A DNA stretch of 64,000 nucleotides from Acaryochloris sp. CCMEE 5410 (GCF_000238775.2 NZ_AFEJ02000002.1:744001-808000), one strand, 5' to 3'. Shown: positions 25,915 through 34,697, numbered from the stretch's first letter. A program made the numbers and translations. Notes: generated by a model from the letters alone, not told the origin.

Positions 25915-25942
25915 CCGACGGGGTTTAGCCTGTCGGTTTTTT
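25915..25942 (+). terminator. second tandem intrinsic terminator
   Basis: An 8-bp stem (CCGACGGG with GCCTGTCGG, 25915-25936; one G-U pair) with a 6-base loop, followed by six T. Its stem is similar to the first terminator 12 bases upstream, so the two may be duplicates. Confidence 0.65.
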
Positions 25943-25971
25943 AGTGACATGGTATTGACGACGAAAAGACC

Positions 25972-26009
25972 TCCGTATAAACACGGAACTTTTTGACTTT
26001 CTTTTTTTT
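25972..26009 (+). terminator. weak third hairpin with T tracts
   Basis: A 5-bp stem TCCGT / ACGGA (25972-25987) is followed by ACTTTTT and later a run of eight T near 26009. It is short, so activity is doubtful. Confidence 0.3.
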
Positions 26010-26138
26010 ACTCTTCAGAGACATTTTGTTTACTCCGAAAATTCTCCTAGAAAATCCTTTGGACTCCGTAATTATTCGGTAGAGCTTACTTGTGACTGCC
26101 GATAAAGTGTAATCACTGTGTGTTCACCACTGTTTCTG

Positions 26139-26166
26139 GGTAAGAACTGCTGTAGTAGTTCTTACC
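26139..26166 (+). other. perfect 10-bp hairpin
   Basis: GGTAAGAACT (26139-26148) pairs perfectly with AGTTCTTACC (26157-26166) around an 8-base loop. It has no T tract, so it is more likely part of an RNA structure or a protein-binding site. It lies 22 bases before the terminator at 26189. Confidence 0.45.
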
Positions 26167-26188
26167 TGGATCCAAATACAAATCCTTG

Positions 26189-26226
26189 AATGACCTCGCT
26201 TGATCACGAGGTCATTTTCTTTTTTC
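26189..26226 (+). terminator. intrinsic terminator between modBC region and lysC
   Basis: A perfect 10-bp stem (AATGACCTCG with CGAGGTCATT, 26189-26216) and an 8-base loop, followed by TTTCTTTTTT. It is oriented for plus-strand transcripts. Since two terminators already follow modBC, it suggests another short transcript ending here. The lysC gene is on the opposite strand and ends 36 bases on. Confidence 0.65.
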
Positions 26227-26261
26227 AGTATTAGGGAGGGTAGAGCCTTGCAGCCGAAAAG

Positions 26262-28034
26262 CTAACCCTCTAGGCCAAATGCTTGATGAATGGCCTGTAA
26301 AGCAGTACTCCCATCTTCTTGGGCCACGACGCAACTGACTCGAATTTCCGAGGTGGCGATCATTTGAATATTGATTTTCTGCTGGGCTAAGGCCATAAAC
26401 ATCTGAGCTGCTACCCCCGGTTGCCCCAACATACCGATACCGACGATGCTGACTTTTGCGATCGCAGAATCCGATGCCACTTCACCACAACCAAGCGTCC
26501 TAGATAGATCCTGCAAGAGTTCCTTCGCCACCTGTAAATCCCCTTCAGCTACGGTAAAGGCAATATCTCGGGTAATCTGCCCTTCTACCTGACGGGAACG
26601 CTGGGACTGAATAATCATATCGACACTGATATTTCGCTTGGCCAGAACCTGGAAAATATGAGCCGCCATGCCTGGACGATCCGGGACATTTCGAATAGCC
26701 AATTGGGCTTGCTCCAGATCCAAGGCCACCCCTCGCACTGGAGGAATCGGATAATCCGGTAAGGCGATTCCACTATCAATCGAAGAGCTCGTCACTTCAA
26801 ACACATCGCACAGGGCCTTGGTTGCCCGTTCACAATCTGCTGCGGCAATCGTGCAGCTGACATTCACTTCAGACGTGGAAATCATCTGCAAATTAATGCC
26901 TAAATCACTCAAAGTCTGAAACATTTGGGCGGCAATTTGTGGGCGACCAATAATCCCTGCACCAACAATACTGACCTTGGCAACATTCGGTTCGACTAGC
27001 ACTTCCGAGGTACTTCCAGAAGGCACCGTAGAATTAAAGGCATTTGCCACAGCCTCCGCTTGAATACAACAGTCCTGGGCAACGGTGAAGGCAATATCAT
27101 TTGAATGACCATCATGGATGGATTGAATAATCAGGTCCACATCCAGACCCTGATTGGCTAACTCGCCAAACAACCCAGCTGCAACACCGGGGCGATCCGC
27201 CACGTGGAGCAATGCCACCTTGGCCTGGTTCAGATCAAAATGCACCGCATCCACAGGCCGACCCAACTCCAGGTCCGTTAAGGTCTTAGGCTGGGTCCCG
27301 GTTGAAATGATTTGGGTGCCCGGTTCATCGGTCCAGCTGGAGCGAACGGCCATCTGCACCCCATAATTGCGAGCAATTTCTACGGCCCGAGGATGAAGTA
27401 CGTTGGCTCCTAGACTTGCAAGCTCCAACATTTCCTCGCAGGTAATCTCTGTCATCAGTTGGGCCTTCTCCACCAGCCGAGGGTCCGTCGTCAGTACCCC
27501 CGCCACATCCGTATAGATCTCGCATTTCTCAGCATGGAGAGCCGCCGCCAACGCCACAGCCGAGGTATCCGACCCGCCTCGGCCTAAGGTAGTGACCTCT
27601 AGATCGGAGGTATTAGAAGTACCCTGAAAGCCAGCTACGACAACCACTTTTCCTTCACTTAGGTGGCGCTCTAATCGTTCTGTGGCAATGTGCAAAATAC
27701 GGGCGCGAGTATGTTCGGGTTCAGTGACAATTCCCACCTGCGCCCCGGTCAAGGAAATAGCGGGTTGTCCCAGTTCTTGGAGGGCCATACTCAGCAAGGA
27801 AATCGAGACCTGCTCTCCCGTCGATAGCAGCATATCCATCTCGCGCCGACAGGGATTGGAAGACACTTCTTGGGCCAGTTGGACGAGGGTATCGGTGCTC
27901 TTGCCCATGGCAGATACCACCACCACCACCGAGTTGCCCTGGGCAACGGTCTGCTTGACTCGCTGGGCAACCGCTTTAATTCGCTCGACTGAACCAACGG
28001 ATGTGCCACCAAACTTCTGAACAATTAGGCCCAT
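26262..28034 (-). CDS. lysC: aspartate kinase with four ACT domains
   Basis: Aspartate kinase phosphorylates L-aspartate, the first step to lysine, threonine and methionine. The kinase domain starts with [16 protein letters not shown] and includes [16 protein letters not shown]. The C-terminal half holds two pairs of ACT domains, seen as repeated segments [17 protein letters not shown] and [17 protein letters not shown], and [19 protein letters not shown] and [19 protein letters not shown]. Four ACT domains and about 590-600 residues are typical for cyanobacterial LysC. These sites are expected to bind lysine and threonine as inhibitors. The start ATG at 28034 is firm. Confidence 0.95.
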   Translation of the reverse strand: MGLIVQKFGGTSVGSVERIKAVAQRVKQTVAQGNSVVVVVSAMGKSTDTLVQLAQEVSSNPCRREMDMLLSTGEQVSISLLSMALQELGQPAISLTGAQVGIVTEPEHTRARILHIATERLERHLSEGKVVVVAGFQGTSNTSDLEVTTLGRGGSDTSAVALAAALHAEKCEIYTDVAGVLTTDPRLVEKAQLMTEITCEEMLELASLGANVLHPRAVEIARNYGVQMAVRSSWTDEPGTQIISTGTQPKTLTDLELGRPVDAVHFDLNQAKVALLHVADRPGVAAGLFGELANQGLDVDLIIQSIHDGHSNDIAFTVAQDCCIQAEAVANAFNSTVPSGSTSEVLVEPNVAKVSIVGAGIIGRPQIAAQMFQTLSDLGINLQMISTSEVNVSCTIAAADCERATKALCDVFEVTSSSIDSGIALPDYPIPPVRGVALDLEQAQLAIRNVPDRPGMAAHIFQVLAKRNISVDMIIQSQRSRQVEGQITRDIAFTVAEGDLQVAKELLQDLSRTLGCGEVASDSAIAKVSIVGIGMLGQPGVAAQMFMALAQQKINIQMIATSEIRVSCVVAQEDGSTALQAIHQAFGLEG

Positions 28035-28185
28035 GATTGTTAAATCTATCTGTAAAACGCAGGACTAGATCCAGCAAGAACGCCATTCTATATCCCACAA
28101 ACTGCTAATCAGCATTATGGTATGAAACCGTTATGGGTCATACTGCTTCCATGTAAATCTATAGAATGAATCCTCTCTGACAACG

Positions 28186-29412
28186 ATGATCAGCCGTCCT
28201 GCCAACACTTCTCTTGCAGCACCTTGGGGTGCCCCCCTTTCTGATGCAGCCAAACGGTTGCTGTTGTTGGGGTCAGGAGAACTAGGTCGGGAAGTGGCCC
28301 TAGAGGCTATGCGTTTGGGGATTGAAGTGATTGCAGTGGATGCCTATGATCATGCCCCTGCAATGCAGTTTGCCCATCGGAGTGTTGTGATCAATATGCA
28401 GGATGGGGCGGCCCTGCGTCAGATTGTAGAGTCTGTGAAACCGGATCTGATCGTGCCGGAAATTGAAGCCATTGCCACTGCAACGCTGCTCGACCTAGAA
28501 GCGGAAGGATGGAATGTAATTCCCACGGCTAAAGCAACTAATCTGACTATGGATCGGGAAGGCATTCGGCGTCTAGCAGCTAGTGATTTAGGTCTAAAAA
28601 CCTCCCCCTTTCAGTTTGCTTCTACTCAAGCTGAATATGAGCAGGCCGTGCAGCAAGTTGGTCTTCCCTGCGTGGTCAAACCTGTCATGAGTTCTTCAGG
28701 CAAAGGGCAAAGCTTAGTCAAAACAGATAGTGAAATTATCCCAGCCTGGACCTATGCTCTAGAAGCCGGACGTGGCAATGCCCCTCGCGTCATCGTTGAA
28801 GGCTTTGTCGAATTCGAAACAGAAATTACTTTACTCACCGTGCGGTCCCAGTCGGGCACCCACTTCTGCCCTCCCATTGGTCATGTCCAGCAAAGCGGGG
28901 ACTATCGAGAGTCCTGGCAACCCTGCCCTCTCCATCTTGATACGCTGCAAGCGTGCCAAGATATGGCCCGCCAAATTACGGATGCCCTAGGGGGCTGGGG
29001 GTTGTTTGGAGTGGAACTTTTTATTGCCGGCCCTGCCGATCAGGCCCAGACGGTGTATTTCAGCGAAGTCAGCCCGCGCCCCCACGATACAGGCATGGTC
29101 ACCATGGTCAGCCAAAACATGTCAGAGTTTGAGCTACATGCTCGCGCTATACTGGGACTCCCCATTGGCGATATCCAGCTGGTTAGCCCAGGAGCGTCTG
29201 CAGTCATTTTGGCCTCAGAAGCATCTAAGGAACCCAAGATTGAAGGTGTTGCTGCAGCTCTTACGGTGCCAACCAGTCGCGTGCGCCTATTTGGCAAACC
29301 CACTGCCCATAAAAATCGACGGATGGGGGTGGCCCTAGCCCTCGGTGAGACGATAGAAGAAGCCAGACAACGAGCTAAAACCTGTGCCCAGCAAGTTACC
29401 GTTACTAGTTAA
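28186..29412 (+). CDS. purT: formate-dependent GAR transformylase (PurT)
   Basis: The 408-residue ATP-grasp enzyme uses formate and ATP to formylate glycinamide ribonucleotide in purine synthesis. The N-terminal [17 protein letters not shown] and [15 protein letters not shown] are PurT hallmarks, followed by [29 protein letters not shown] (ATP loop) and [16 protein letters not shown]. Length is normal for PurT (about 390-410). It is divergent from lysC with about 150 bases between. The gene is monocistronic by position. Confidence 0.94.
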   Translation: MISRPANTSLAAPWGAPLSDAAKRLLLLGSGELGREVALEAMRLGIEVIAVDAYDHAPAMQFAHRSVVINMQDGAALRQIVESVKPDLIVPEIEAIATATLLDLEAEGWNVIPTAKATNLTMDREGIRRLAASDLGLKTSPFQFASTQAEYEQAVQQVGLPCVVKPVMSSSGKGQSLVKTDSEIIPAWTYALEAGRGNAPRVIVEGFVEFETEITLLTVRSQSGTHFCPPIGHVQQSGDYRESWQPCPLHLDTLQACQDMARQITDALGGWGLFGVELFIAGPADQAQTVYFSEVSPRPHDTGMVTMVSQNMSEFELHARAILGLPIGDIQLVSPGASAVILASEASKEPKIEGVAAALTVPTSRVRLFGKPTAHKNRRMGVALALGETIEEARQRAKTCAQQVTVTS

Positions 29413-29671
29413 TTAGCGCTAAAACTCATTCCAATTACCTTCCTGTTTTTACCTGCATTTGACTATAAGCGAAGACCATAGGCAGCTGTAAAAATCGTCA
29501 AGAGTTAGATGCCTGTTTCGATTGACAGTAGCAATAGATACCAAAAAAAATCATTTTCCAATAGATTATTAAAAAACCATTGGCCCCTTCCTATAAACGA
29601 AGCCACCATCCCAGCAAGCCTTGTTTTCATAAGTAAAAGCTTCTGGGAAGAACGCCTATAGATCATCATAT
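29413..29671. other. intergenic region upstream of the CIRCE element
   Basis: About 260 bases after purT. It should contain the promoter for the CIRCE-controlled gene. No coding frame or clear terminator was identified. Several TA-rich tracts could be -10 elements, for example TATAGA at about 29658. Confidence 0.35.
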
Positions 29672-29698
29672 TTAGCACTCACTACCTTGGAGTGCTAA
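29672..29698 (+). promoter_or_regulatory. CIRCE operator (HrcA binding site)
   Basis: TTAGCACTC (29672-29680), a 9-base spacer, then GAGTGCTAA (29690-29698). This is an exact match to the CIRCE consensus, the operator of the heat-shock repressor HrcA, which usually precedes groESL or groEL. Here the next gene is an unknown 100-residue protein whose ATG is 82 bases downstream; no chaperonin gene is in the window. Confidence 0.95.
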
Positions 29699-29779
29699 AT
29701 AATAAAGATTTTGCCGACTATTTAAGCTGGAAATGATGTTAGGGGCACCATTAGTAAAAGCTTAACCAGGAGTGATGCT

Positions 29780-30082
29780 ATGACTTTACACATTGAATTT
29801 AAGTCTAGTACGATCCAATTCTGGAAACAGTTAGAGATGTTCCAAGCCTTTATCCAATATCCAGAATTAGGGGTTCAGGTCTCTATTGATCAAGATCCAA
29901 TTAACCGAATTTTTCTCCGTTCTGAGCATTGTGGGATTGAGGTTCCTGAACGACCCACTATCATGTTTCAAGCCACTATTATTGATGCTCTTCCTTTGGC
30001 ATCTGTTGAAGCTATGATTCAACGATTTACTTTTAAAACAGAAGAGCAATCTTGTATTGCAACCCTTGGATTAATGTCTTAA
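29780..30082 (+). CDS. unknown 100-aa protein behind a CIRCE operator
   Basis: A small soluble protein (starts MTLHIEFKSSTIQFWKQLEM, ends SCIATLGLMS) with no recognised domain, no signal peptide and no membrane segment. It is preceded by AGGAG at good spacing and by a perfect CIRCE operator 82 bases upstream. It is followed by a 43-bp palindrome that may be its terminator. So the gene appears to be a compact heat-shock-type single-gene unit. Known HrcA targets are chaperonins, so a role in protein stress is inferred only. Sequence features such as ERPTIMFQATIIDALPL do not point to a fold that I recognise. Confidence 0.75.
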   Translation: MTLHIEFKSSTIQFWKQLEMFQAFIQYPELGVQVSIDQDPINRIFLRSEHCGIEVPERPTIMFQATIIDALPLASVEAMIQRFTFKTEEQSCIATLGLMS

Positions 30083-30128
30083 TTAGAAGAAGGCAGTTGA
30101 AACAGCCATAATTAGATATCCCAAATAT

Positions 30129-30171
30129 AAATGCTGTAGCAGTTAAGCAATGCTTAACTGCTACAGCATTT
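30129..30171 (+). terminator. 43-bp palindrome, likely terminator
   Basis: AAATGCTGTAGCAGTTAAGC is mirrored by GCTTAACTGCTACAGCATTT with only a few central bases, giving a stem of about 19-20 bp. It lies 46 bases after the stop of the CIRCE-controlled gene. The T tract is short (TTTT), so termination strength is uncertain. The palindrome would work equally in both directions. Confidence 0.55.
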
Positions 30172-30190
30172 TGAGTGCGAATGAATAACT

Positions 30191-30337
30191 TTAAAACGCT
30201 TGAATGAGTTCAACTTGCATTGGACCTTTGCTGGAATATGCTAAGTAAAATTCATATCGATTGATCCGATTTTCCGGGTGCCGCAAACATAGCGTTGCCC
30301 AACGATAGGATGATTCTAAAATATCGCCGTTGAACAA
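30191..30337 (-). pseudogene. small reading frame without a normal start
   Basis: The minus strand is open from 30343 down to the stop at 30191, with convincing protein-like text: LFNGDILESSYRWATLCLRH, then PENRINRYEFYLAYSS and MQVELIQAF. A TAG at 30344-30346 closes it upstream and no early ATG exists; TTG at 30337 is the only start candidate. It may be the C-terminal remnant of a gene, or a short gene with TTG start. It lies directly downstream of the 30371-30571 gene on the same strand. Confidence 0.35.
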
Positions 30338-30370
30338 CGCCCCCTATTGGCTATTCAGGCAAGATGTCAC

Positions 30371-30571
30371 TTAATTTTGGGTAGAAGTATTCAACCGACT
30401 GAGTTGTTGGCCAATATCTTGAAGTTCTTCAGCACCAATATCGCAAATTTCGGCTATTTGAGCTGGAATTAACCCTGCATCTACCGATAGAGCTAAGTTC
30501 GAGCATAAGTCTCTAAGTTGAACTAATCGATCTATGGTTTCTCCTAACTGCTTAGGGGTATTTTGGGACAT
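30371..30571 (-). CDS. hypothetical protein, 66 aa, helical
   Basis: A small helical protein (MSQNTPKQLGETIDRLVQLR, DAGLIPAQIAEICDIGAEEL, then QDIGQQLSRL). The pattern suggests a two- or three-helix bundle and perhaps a coiled coil. No family is recognised. It starts at a clear ATG at 30571. A related-strand reading frame lacking a normal start lies just downstream. Confidence 0.5.
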   Translation of the reverse strand: MSQNTPKQLGETIDRLVQLRDLCSNLALSVDAGLIPAQIAEICDIGAEELQDIGQQLSRLNTSTQN

Positions 30572-30778
30572 TACTCATCGTTCTCCGTAGGATTAATAAA
30601 ATGGCACTCATCAAACTTGCACTGACAGAGCAAGCTATTGCTCAGTGAAGCAAGACAACACTCACCAAAAGCTTTTTCATTAACAAACAGCTATGAAAAG
30701 GCTAAAAATCTATTCTCTTTACTGACAAAATCAGGGTTATGCGGATGGGGATAACGTTACAAAGCCGGTCTCGACCCA

Positions 30779-31405
30779 TCAGATGGGTTCAGAGAAAAAT
30801 ATTCCCATACAGAGTGCCAACACTTGGTTGACCTGTTCCTCAAGACTGATATTGCCAAAGGCTTCCCGATCAATCACGGATCGACTGATCAATCCCAGTG
30901 TCACGCTGATTAGGGCTTCATCTGCAATCGGGCGGACGGGATAGTGCTGGCGCAAATATTGGAGTAAATCCAGCATTTTGCCATAAGCAATTGAGAACTG
31001 ACCGGTCGTATAGTCATATTGGCCTTGAACCAGACGATTCTGTTGAGTCCGAATAAACCGAAAGGTATACTCTTTGGGATGCTCTAGGCCCCATCGAATA
31101 ACACCTTTGGTAATTGCGATTAGAATCTCAAGCGGATCTGTACCAGCCTTTTCGTAATCAATCAGAATTTGACGCTCGGTCAGCTTAAAAATATGTACAG
31201 ATAATGCTTCAGCAACCGCTTCTTTACTTTCAAAATGTGCATAGAGACTCGCCTTTGACTTAAATCCTGCAGCTTTGCGTAGATCCTCAACTGAAGTTTC
31301 TTCGTAACCTTGGCGGGTGAACAACTCAAGGGCCGCATCTAAGATGGCTTGTTTTCCATCGCGACGATAAGAACGTTTGGGTTGAGTAATCTCCAAAATG
31401 GGCAT
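30779..31405 (-). CDS. TetR-family transcriptional regulator
   Basis: The 208-residue protein has an N-terminal TetR helix-turn-helix domain: AILDAALELFTRQGYEETSV then EDLRKAAGFKSKASLYAHFE, followed by a variable ligand-binding region. A perfect 12-bp palindrome, GAACGTACGTTC, lies 12 bases upstream of its ATG and is its likely operator, implying autorepression. The gene is divergent from the ADP-ribosylglycohydrolase gene at 31631, which may also be controlled by this site. The ligand is unknown. Confidence 0.85.
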   Translation of the reverse strand: MPILEITQPKRSYRRDGKQAILDAALELFTRQGYEETSVEDLRKAAGFKSKASLYAHFESKEAVAEALSVHIFKLTERQILIDYEKAGTDPLEILIAITKGVIRWGLEHPKEYTFRFIRTQQNRLVQGQYDYTTGQFSIAYGKMLDLLQYLRQHYPVRPIADEALISVTLGLISRSVIDREAFGNISLEEQVNQVLALCMGIFFSEPI

Positions 31406-31416
31406 TCCTACAAACT

Positions 31417-31428
31417 GAACGTACGTTC
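31417..31428 (+). promoter_or_regulatory. palindromic TetR-type operator
   Basis: GAACGTACGTTC is a perfect palindrome between the divergent tetR and ADP-ribosylglycohydrolase genes, centred 17 bases before the regulator's ATG. ACGTACGT-type palindromes are bound by several TetR proteins. Binding by this regulator is inferred from position. Confidence 0.5.
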
Positions 31429-32027
31429 GTTAATATTCTAGAAAAGCCCACAAGGGAGTGACCTTATCTTGTTGCAAAAGTTTAAATATCCAGAAAAAGG
31501 CATAGATCTTGCCCCATCTCTATAACCTTTGTGGCGGTATAAAAGCGAATTAGAAATAGGTGAGCCGCAGACCTCAACTATCCAGTTGTTAAAGTTGTAC
31601 TGGCAGTTCCAAAGGTCTTGAGTGGGAAAGATGGTTAATCTCCTACCTGAAAAAACTCCTAGACATCACCCGTGCTCCAAAGTTCTTTCGGGGTTGATGG
31701 GTTTATGCATTGGAGATGCACTGGGCGTACCCGTTGAATTCCTGAGTCGAGAGGAGTTGATGGAGAGTCCAGTGACCGATCTGGATAGCCGAAATGAATG
31801 GCGGGAACCGCCCGGAACATGGTCCGATGATAGCTCTTTAACCTTTTGTCTAGCGGATAGTCTGTGTGATGGATTCTCACTTCAAGCTATCACAAATTCC
31901 TTCTGTCGCTGGTATTACGAACAAGAATGGACGGCACGGGGAAAAGTATTTGATATTGGCATTACGACTCAGATGGCGATTGAGAAATTACGTAACGGTG
32001 TGTCACCGCTTGAAGCGGGTGATACGG

Positions 32028-33192
32028 CAGGGTTGTTTTACGTTCCTCCTAGAAAAAATAGGATGGTTCTACTGACCAACAGTAGAGAGACCGATGAGCC
32101 ATCTAATCGATACTTTGAAGCAAGTCCCGGATTTCCGCAGTGCCCATGGCCGTATTCATCCGTTATGGCTGCTGTTGCTATTGATGGTGATGGGCATGCT
32201 TGCTGGATATCAAGGGTACCGTCCGTTAGAAACCTTTGTGAGCGATTATCGCCAGCCTTTAAGTGAGCTATTGGGGCTTGAGAGCCTCGAAGTTCCGTCT
32301 CACTGTACCTTTCGTCGAGTGATGAAGGGGCTTGACTTCCAAGCGTTGAGCCACCAATTTGAAGCATGGATGCTCTCGAAAGCCCAGACTCACTCTCCCG
32401 ATAATTATGCAGCCTCCATTGATGGCAAACGGATTCGTCAGGGGCTGACAGATGCCAAGGGGAAGCAGCGTTTTGTAGGGTTGGTGAGTTTATTTGCGGT
32501 GGAAGCAGGCATCACCCTCAAGCTCGAAGCCCTCACTCAGGAGGATAATAGCGAAATCAAAGTCGTCCAGGCACTGTTGGAAACCCTTCAACTCGATGGC
32601 TTGCTGATTACCATGGATGCCTTACACGCCCAAAAAACACTTGAGAAGATTGTGGCCTCGGGTAACGACTATCTTGTGGCGGTCAAATCCAATCAGGGAA
32701 GACTTTACGACCACCTCCAGACTTACTTTGAGTGTCTTAAACCCATGGCTGAGCACATCCACTCCGCCCAAAGTAGAGGACGAGATGAACATCGGTGTAT
32801 ACAGGTTTATGAGCCTGTCGGCATAGCCCTACAAGAATGGGAGGCAATTCGCTCTGTGCTTTGTGTCCAACGATGGGGCACTCGCAAAGGAAAGGAGTAT
32901 CACAATACGGCCTATTACATCAGTTCAGCTGCCACCTCACCCCAGCATTGGCAATCTCTGGTCCGAGAACATTGGGGCATTGAAAATCGGTTGCATTGGC
33001 CGAAGGATGTTGTTTTTGGCGAAGATGATTATCGACTCGAAGATGAACAAGCACTGCTCAATTGGTCAGTGCTTAGAACTATTGGGATTAATATCCTGCG
33101 GCTAAACGACTATCAATCCCTCAAAACCGCGATGACTAAGCTTGCTAATCGGGTCGATATTATTTTTTCGCTGCTAACTTAAAACAGCCCTG
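32028..33192 (+). mobile_element. ISAs1-family insertion sequence, copy 2 (intact)
   Basis: The 1165-bp element lies between 13-bp imperfect inverted repeats: CAGGGTTGTTTTA at 32028 and the complement of CAGGGCTGTTTTA ending at 33192. It is flanked by a perfect 10-bp duplication, GGTGATACGG (32018-32027 and 33193-33202). The transposase frame is intact, so this copy could be active. It disrupts the ADP-ribosylglycohydrolase gene. Confidence 0.95.
32094..33182 (+). CDS. ISAs1-family transposase
   Basis: A complete 362-residue transposase with the DDE-type ISAs1 fold. It starts MSHLIDTLKQVPDFRSAHGR and shows RVMKGLDFQALSHQFEAWM, then AASIDGKRIRQGLTDAKGKQ with the first Asp, LLITMDALHAQKTLEKI with the second, and REHWGIENRLHWPKDVVFGE near the end, with the catalytic Glu. 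The A6 run here is one base shorter than in the broken copy at 6646-7735. It is probably the master for both copies. Confidence 0.93.
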   Translation: MSHLIDTLKQVPDFRSAHGRIHPLWLLLLLMVMGMLAGYQGYRPLETFVSDYRQPLSELLGLESLEVPSHCTFRRVMKGLDFQALSHQFEAWMLSKAQTHSPDNYAASIDGKRIRQGLTDAKGKQRFVGLVSLFAVEAGITLKLEALTQEDNSEIKVVQALLETLQLDGLLITMDALHAQKTLEKIVASGNDYLVAVKSNQGRLYDHLQTYFECLKPMAEHIHSAQSRGRDEHRCIQVYEPVGIALQEWEAIRSVLCVQRWGTRKGKEYHNTAYYISSAATSPQHWQSLVREHWGIENRLHWPKDVVFGEDDYRLEDEQALLNWSVLRTIGINILRLNDYQSLKTAMTKLANRVDIIFSLLT

Positions 33193-33779
33193 GGTGATAC
33201 GGTGGAGCGGAGCAATGGCAATGGTTCATTAATGCGGATTTTGCCGATGGCTTATTGCTACCAAACGGTTGATTTACCCACCTTGATCCATAGAGTTCAT
33301 CAGGTCTCGTGTATCACCCATGCTCATCCTCGATCGCAAATGGCCTGTGGAATCTACACCTGTATTGCCATCGCCTTACTTCAAGGAGCTAATCCTAGAG
33401 ATGCTTATGTCAAAGGATTGGATCAAGCTGAGGAGGTTTACCAAGCCTTTCCATACCTTCTAGAAAAGCACCATTTTGAGCGGATATTTAACCGGGATAT
33501 AGACCATTTACCGATTGAAAGTATCAATTCAGAAGGGTATGTGATTGACACCTTAGAAGCGGCGCTATGGTGCTTACTCACAACATCCTCATACCCAGAG
33601 GCAGTATTAAAGGCAGTCAATCTGGGTGAAGATACAGATACAACTGCAGCGGTAACAGGAGGGCTGGCAGGGATTCATTATGGAATAGAAAATATTCCAT
33701 CTAATTGGATTAACGGAATTGCGCGTTCGCAAGATATTCAAAAATTGGCAGATCGCCTGGAAACTTCTCTACTCCAATC

Positions 33780-34292
33780 ATGACTGTTTCACATGAAATT
33801 GTTGGACAATTTGTGGATGCCGCTGTACTGGATTCACAGCTAGCAAATCGTCTGTTGCAAAAACATCCTGAGCTGAAATCTGCAACATTGCTTGGCGAAT
33901 CGCTCCTTCACTTCTTGGCTATCGAAAATTACCCTAACGGTATCCGTTTCCTAGTGAAGCGGGGCTGGTCTATTGATGAATGTGAAGAGGATGGAACAAC
34001 ACCATTGATTAGTGCTGTGTTCGTCGGGGCATTTGATGCAGCAGTCGCATTACTTGAACTTGGGGCGGATCCGAATGCTGTCTCGGATACATATGACAAC
34101 CCGCTCCACTGTGCTATTTCTGATGGCAATATCAAACTGGTTGACCTCCTGCTCAAAGGTGGAGCAACTCCTTTGTATAAAATGAATTGTGGAACCACCG
34201 CTTTTGATGTGCTGCCTAATAACAAACCCGAAAAAAATGCCACAATTAGAGCAATGTTAAGAGAGCATGGTTGGGTTGCACCTGATGAGTGA
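33780..34292 (+). CDS. ankyrin-repeat protein
   Basis: The 170-residue protein contains at least three ankyrin repeats: GESLLHFLAIENYPNGIRFL, DGTTPLISAVFVGAFDAAVA and YDNPLHCAISDGNIKLVDLL, each followed by a LGADPN-like turn. It overlaps the ADP-ribosylglycohydrolase stop by 4 bases (ATGA), so the two were translationally coupled before the IS insertion. After that insertion its expression may depend on promoters inside or near the element. Ankyrin repeats mediate protein binding; partner unknown. Confidence 0.8.
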   Translation: MTVSHEIVGQFVDAAVLDSQLANRLLQKHPELKSATLLGESLLHFLAIENYPNGIRFLVKRGWSIDECEEDGTTPLISAVFVGAFDAAVALLELGADPNAVSDTYDNPLHCAISDGNIKLVDLLLKGGATPLYKMNCGTTAFDVLPNNKPEKNATIRAMLREHGWVAPDE

Positions 34293-34361
34293 TGGCATTA
34301 TATGTTGATGCTGGCTCTCCAATCCAACACTGTAATCCATCGTGATGTATAGTTTTGCTGC

Positions 34362-34697
34362 CTAAACGGAACTTTTCTGAACAATAATTTGATTCTTGTC
34401 TGGATCATTAATGATTTAGCTACTCTCATTCAACATTCTGTGTTTCGTGGTGATCTGAAAATTCTCAAACTTATCGGCATTCACCCTTAAGCCAAATGTT
34501 ATGGGGGCGGAAAGTCTCTCATATTTTTGAGGGTAAAATTCAACCACTGACTCACCCAGTTGGATCGAATAGTGGAGAGGCCCTTTGCCATGTTTCTCCT
34601 CATTGACCGTATGGCCTAACAGTTTTCCGTACCAAATCGCCAGTGCTTTGGGGTTACTGGAATACAAAACAATGAGGTTCAATTCGATTTGGGACAT
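34362..34697 (-). pseudogene. VOC-family (glyoxalase-like) gene with in-frame stop
   Basis: The frame from ATG 34697 (MSQIELNLIVLYSSNPKALA) has the beta-alpha-beta start of the VOC/glyoxalase fold and reads GPLHYSIQLGESVVEFYPQK. It stops at TAA 34416-34418 after about 93 residues. The same frame continues with IINDPDKNQIIVQ to 34362; DPDxNxI is the usual C-terminal VOC motif. So a stop codon splits the gene. Function unknown; a truncated product might still fold partly. Confidence 0.65.

Larger units (their letters stand above)
31631..33783 (+). pseudogene. ADP-ribosylglycohydrolase gene split by ISAs1
   Basis: The 5' part (31631-32027) encodes SGLMGLCIGDALGVPVEFLS and GTWSDDSSLTFCLADSL, hallmarks of the ADP-ribosyl-glycohydrolase family. 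It is interrupted after GGTGATACGG. The 3' part (from 33203) resumes with ERSNGNGSLMRILP and includes NLGEDTDTTAAVTGGLAGIH, the metal-binding signature. Removing the insertion and one copy of the 10-bp duplication restores one frame of 326 codons (GDT-V-ERSNGN). These enzymes remove ADP-ribose from proteins or dinitrogenase reductase; target unknown here. The left part can still produce a chimeric, probably inactive, product. Confidence 0.9.

Noticed and set aside
26262-28185. Possible lysine riboswitch ahead of lysC
   Set aside because: Only about 150 bases separate lysC from purT, and no lysine-riboswitch-like structure could be recognised.
31622-32266. A 214-residue frame joining ADP-ribosylglycohydrolase and IS sequence
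   Set aside because: It is the 5' half of the disrupted gene running into the ISAs1 element, not an independent gene.
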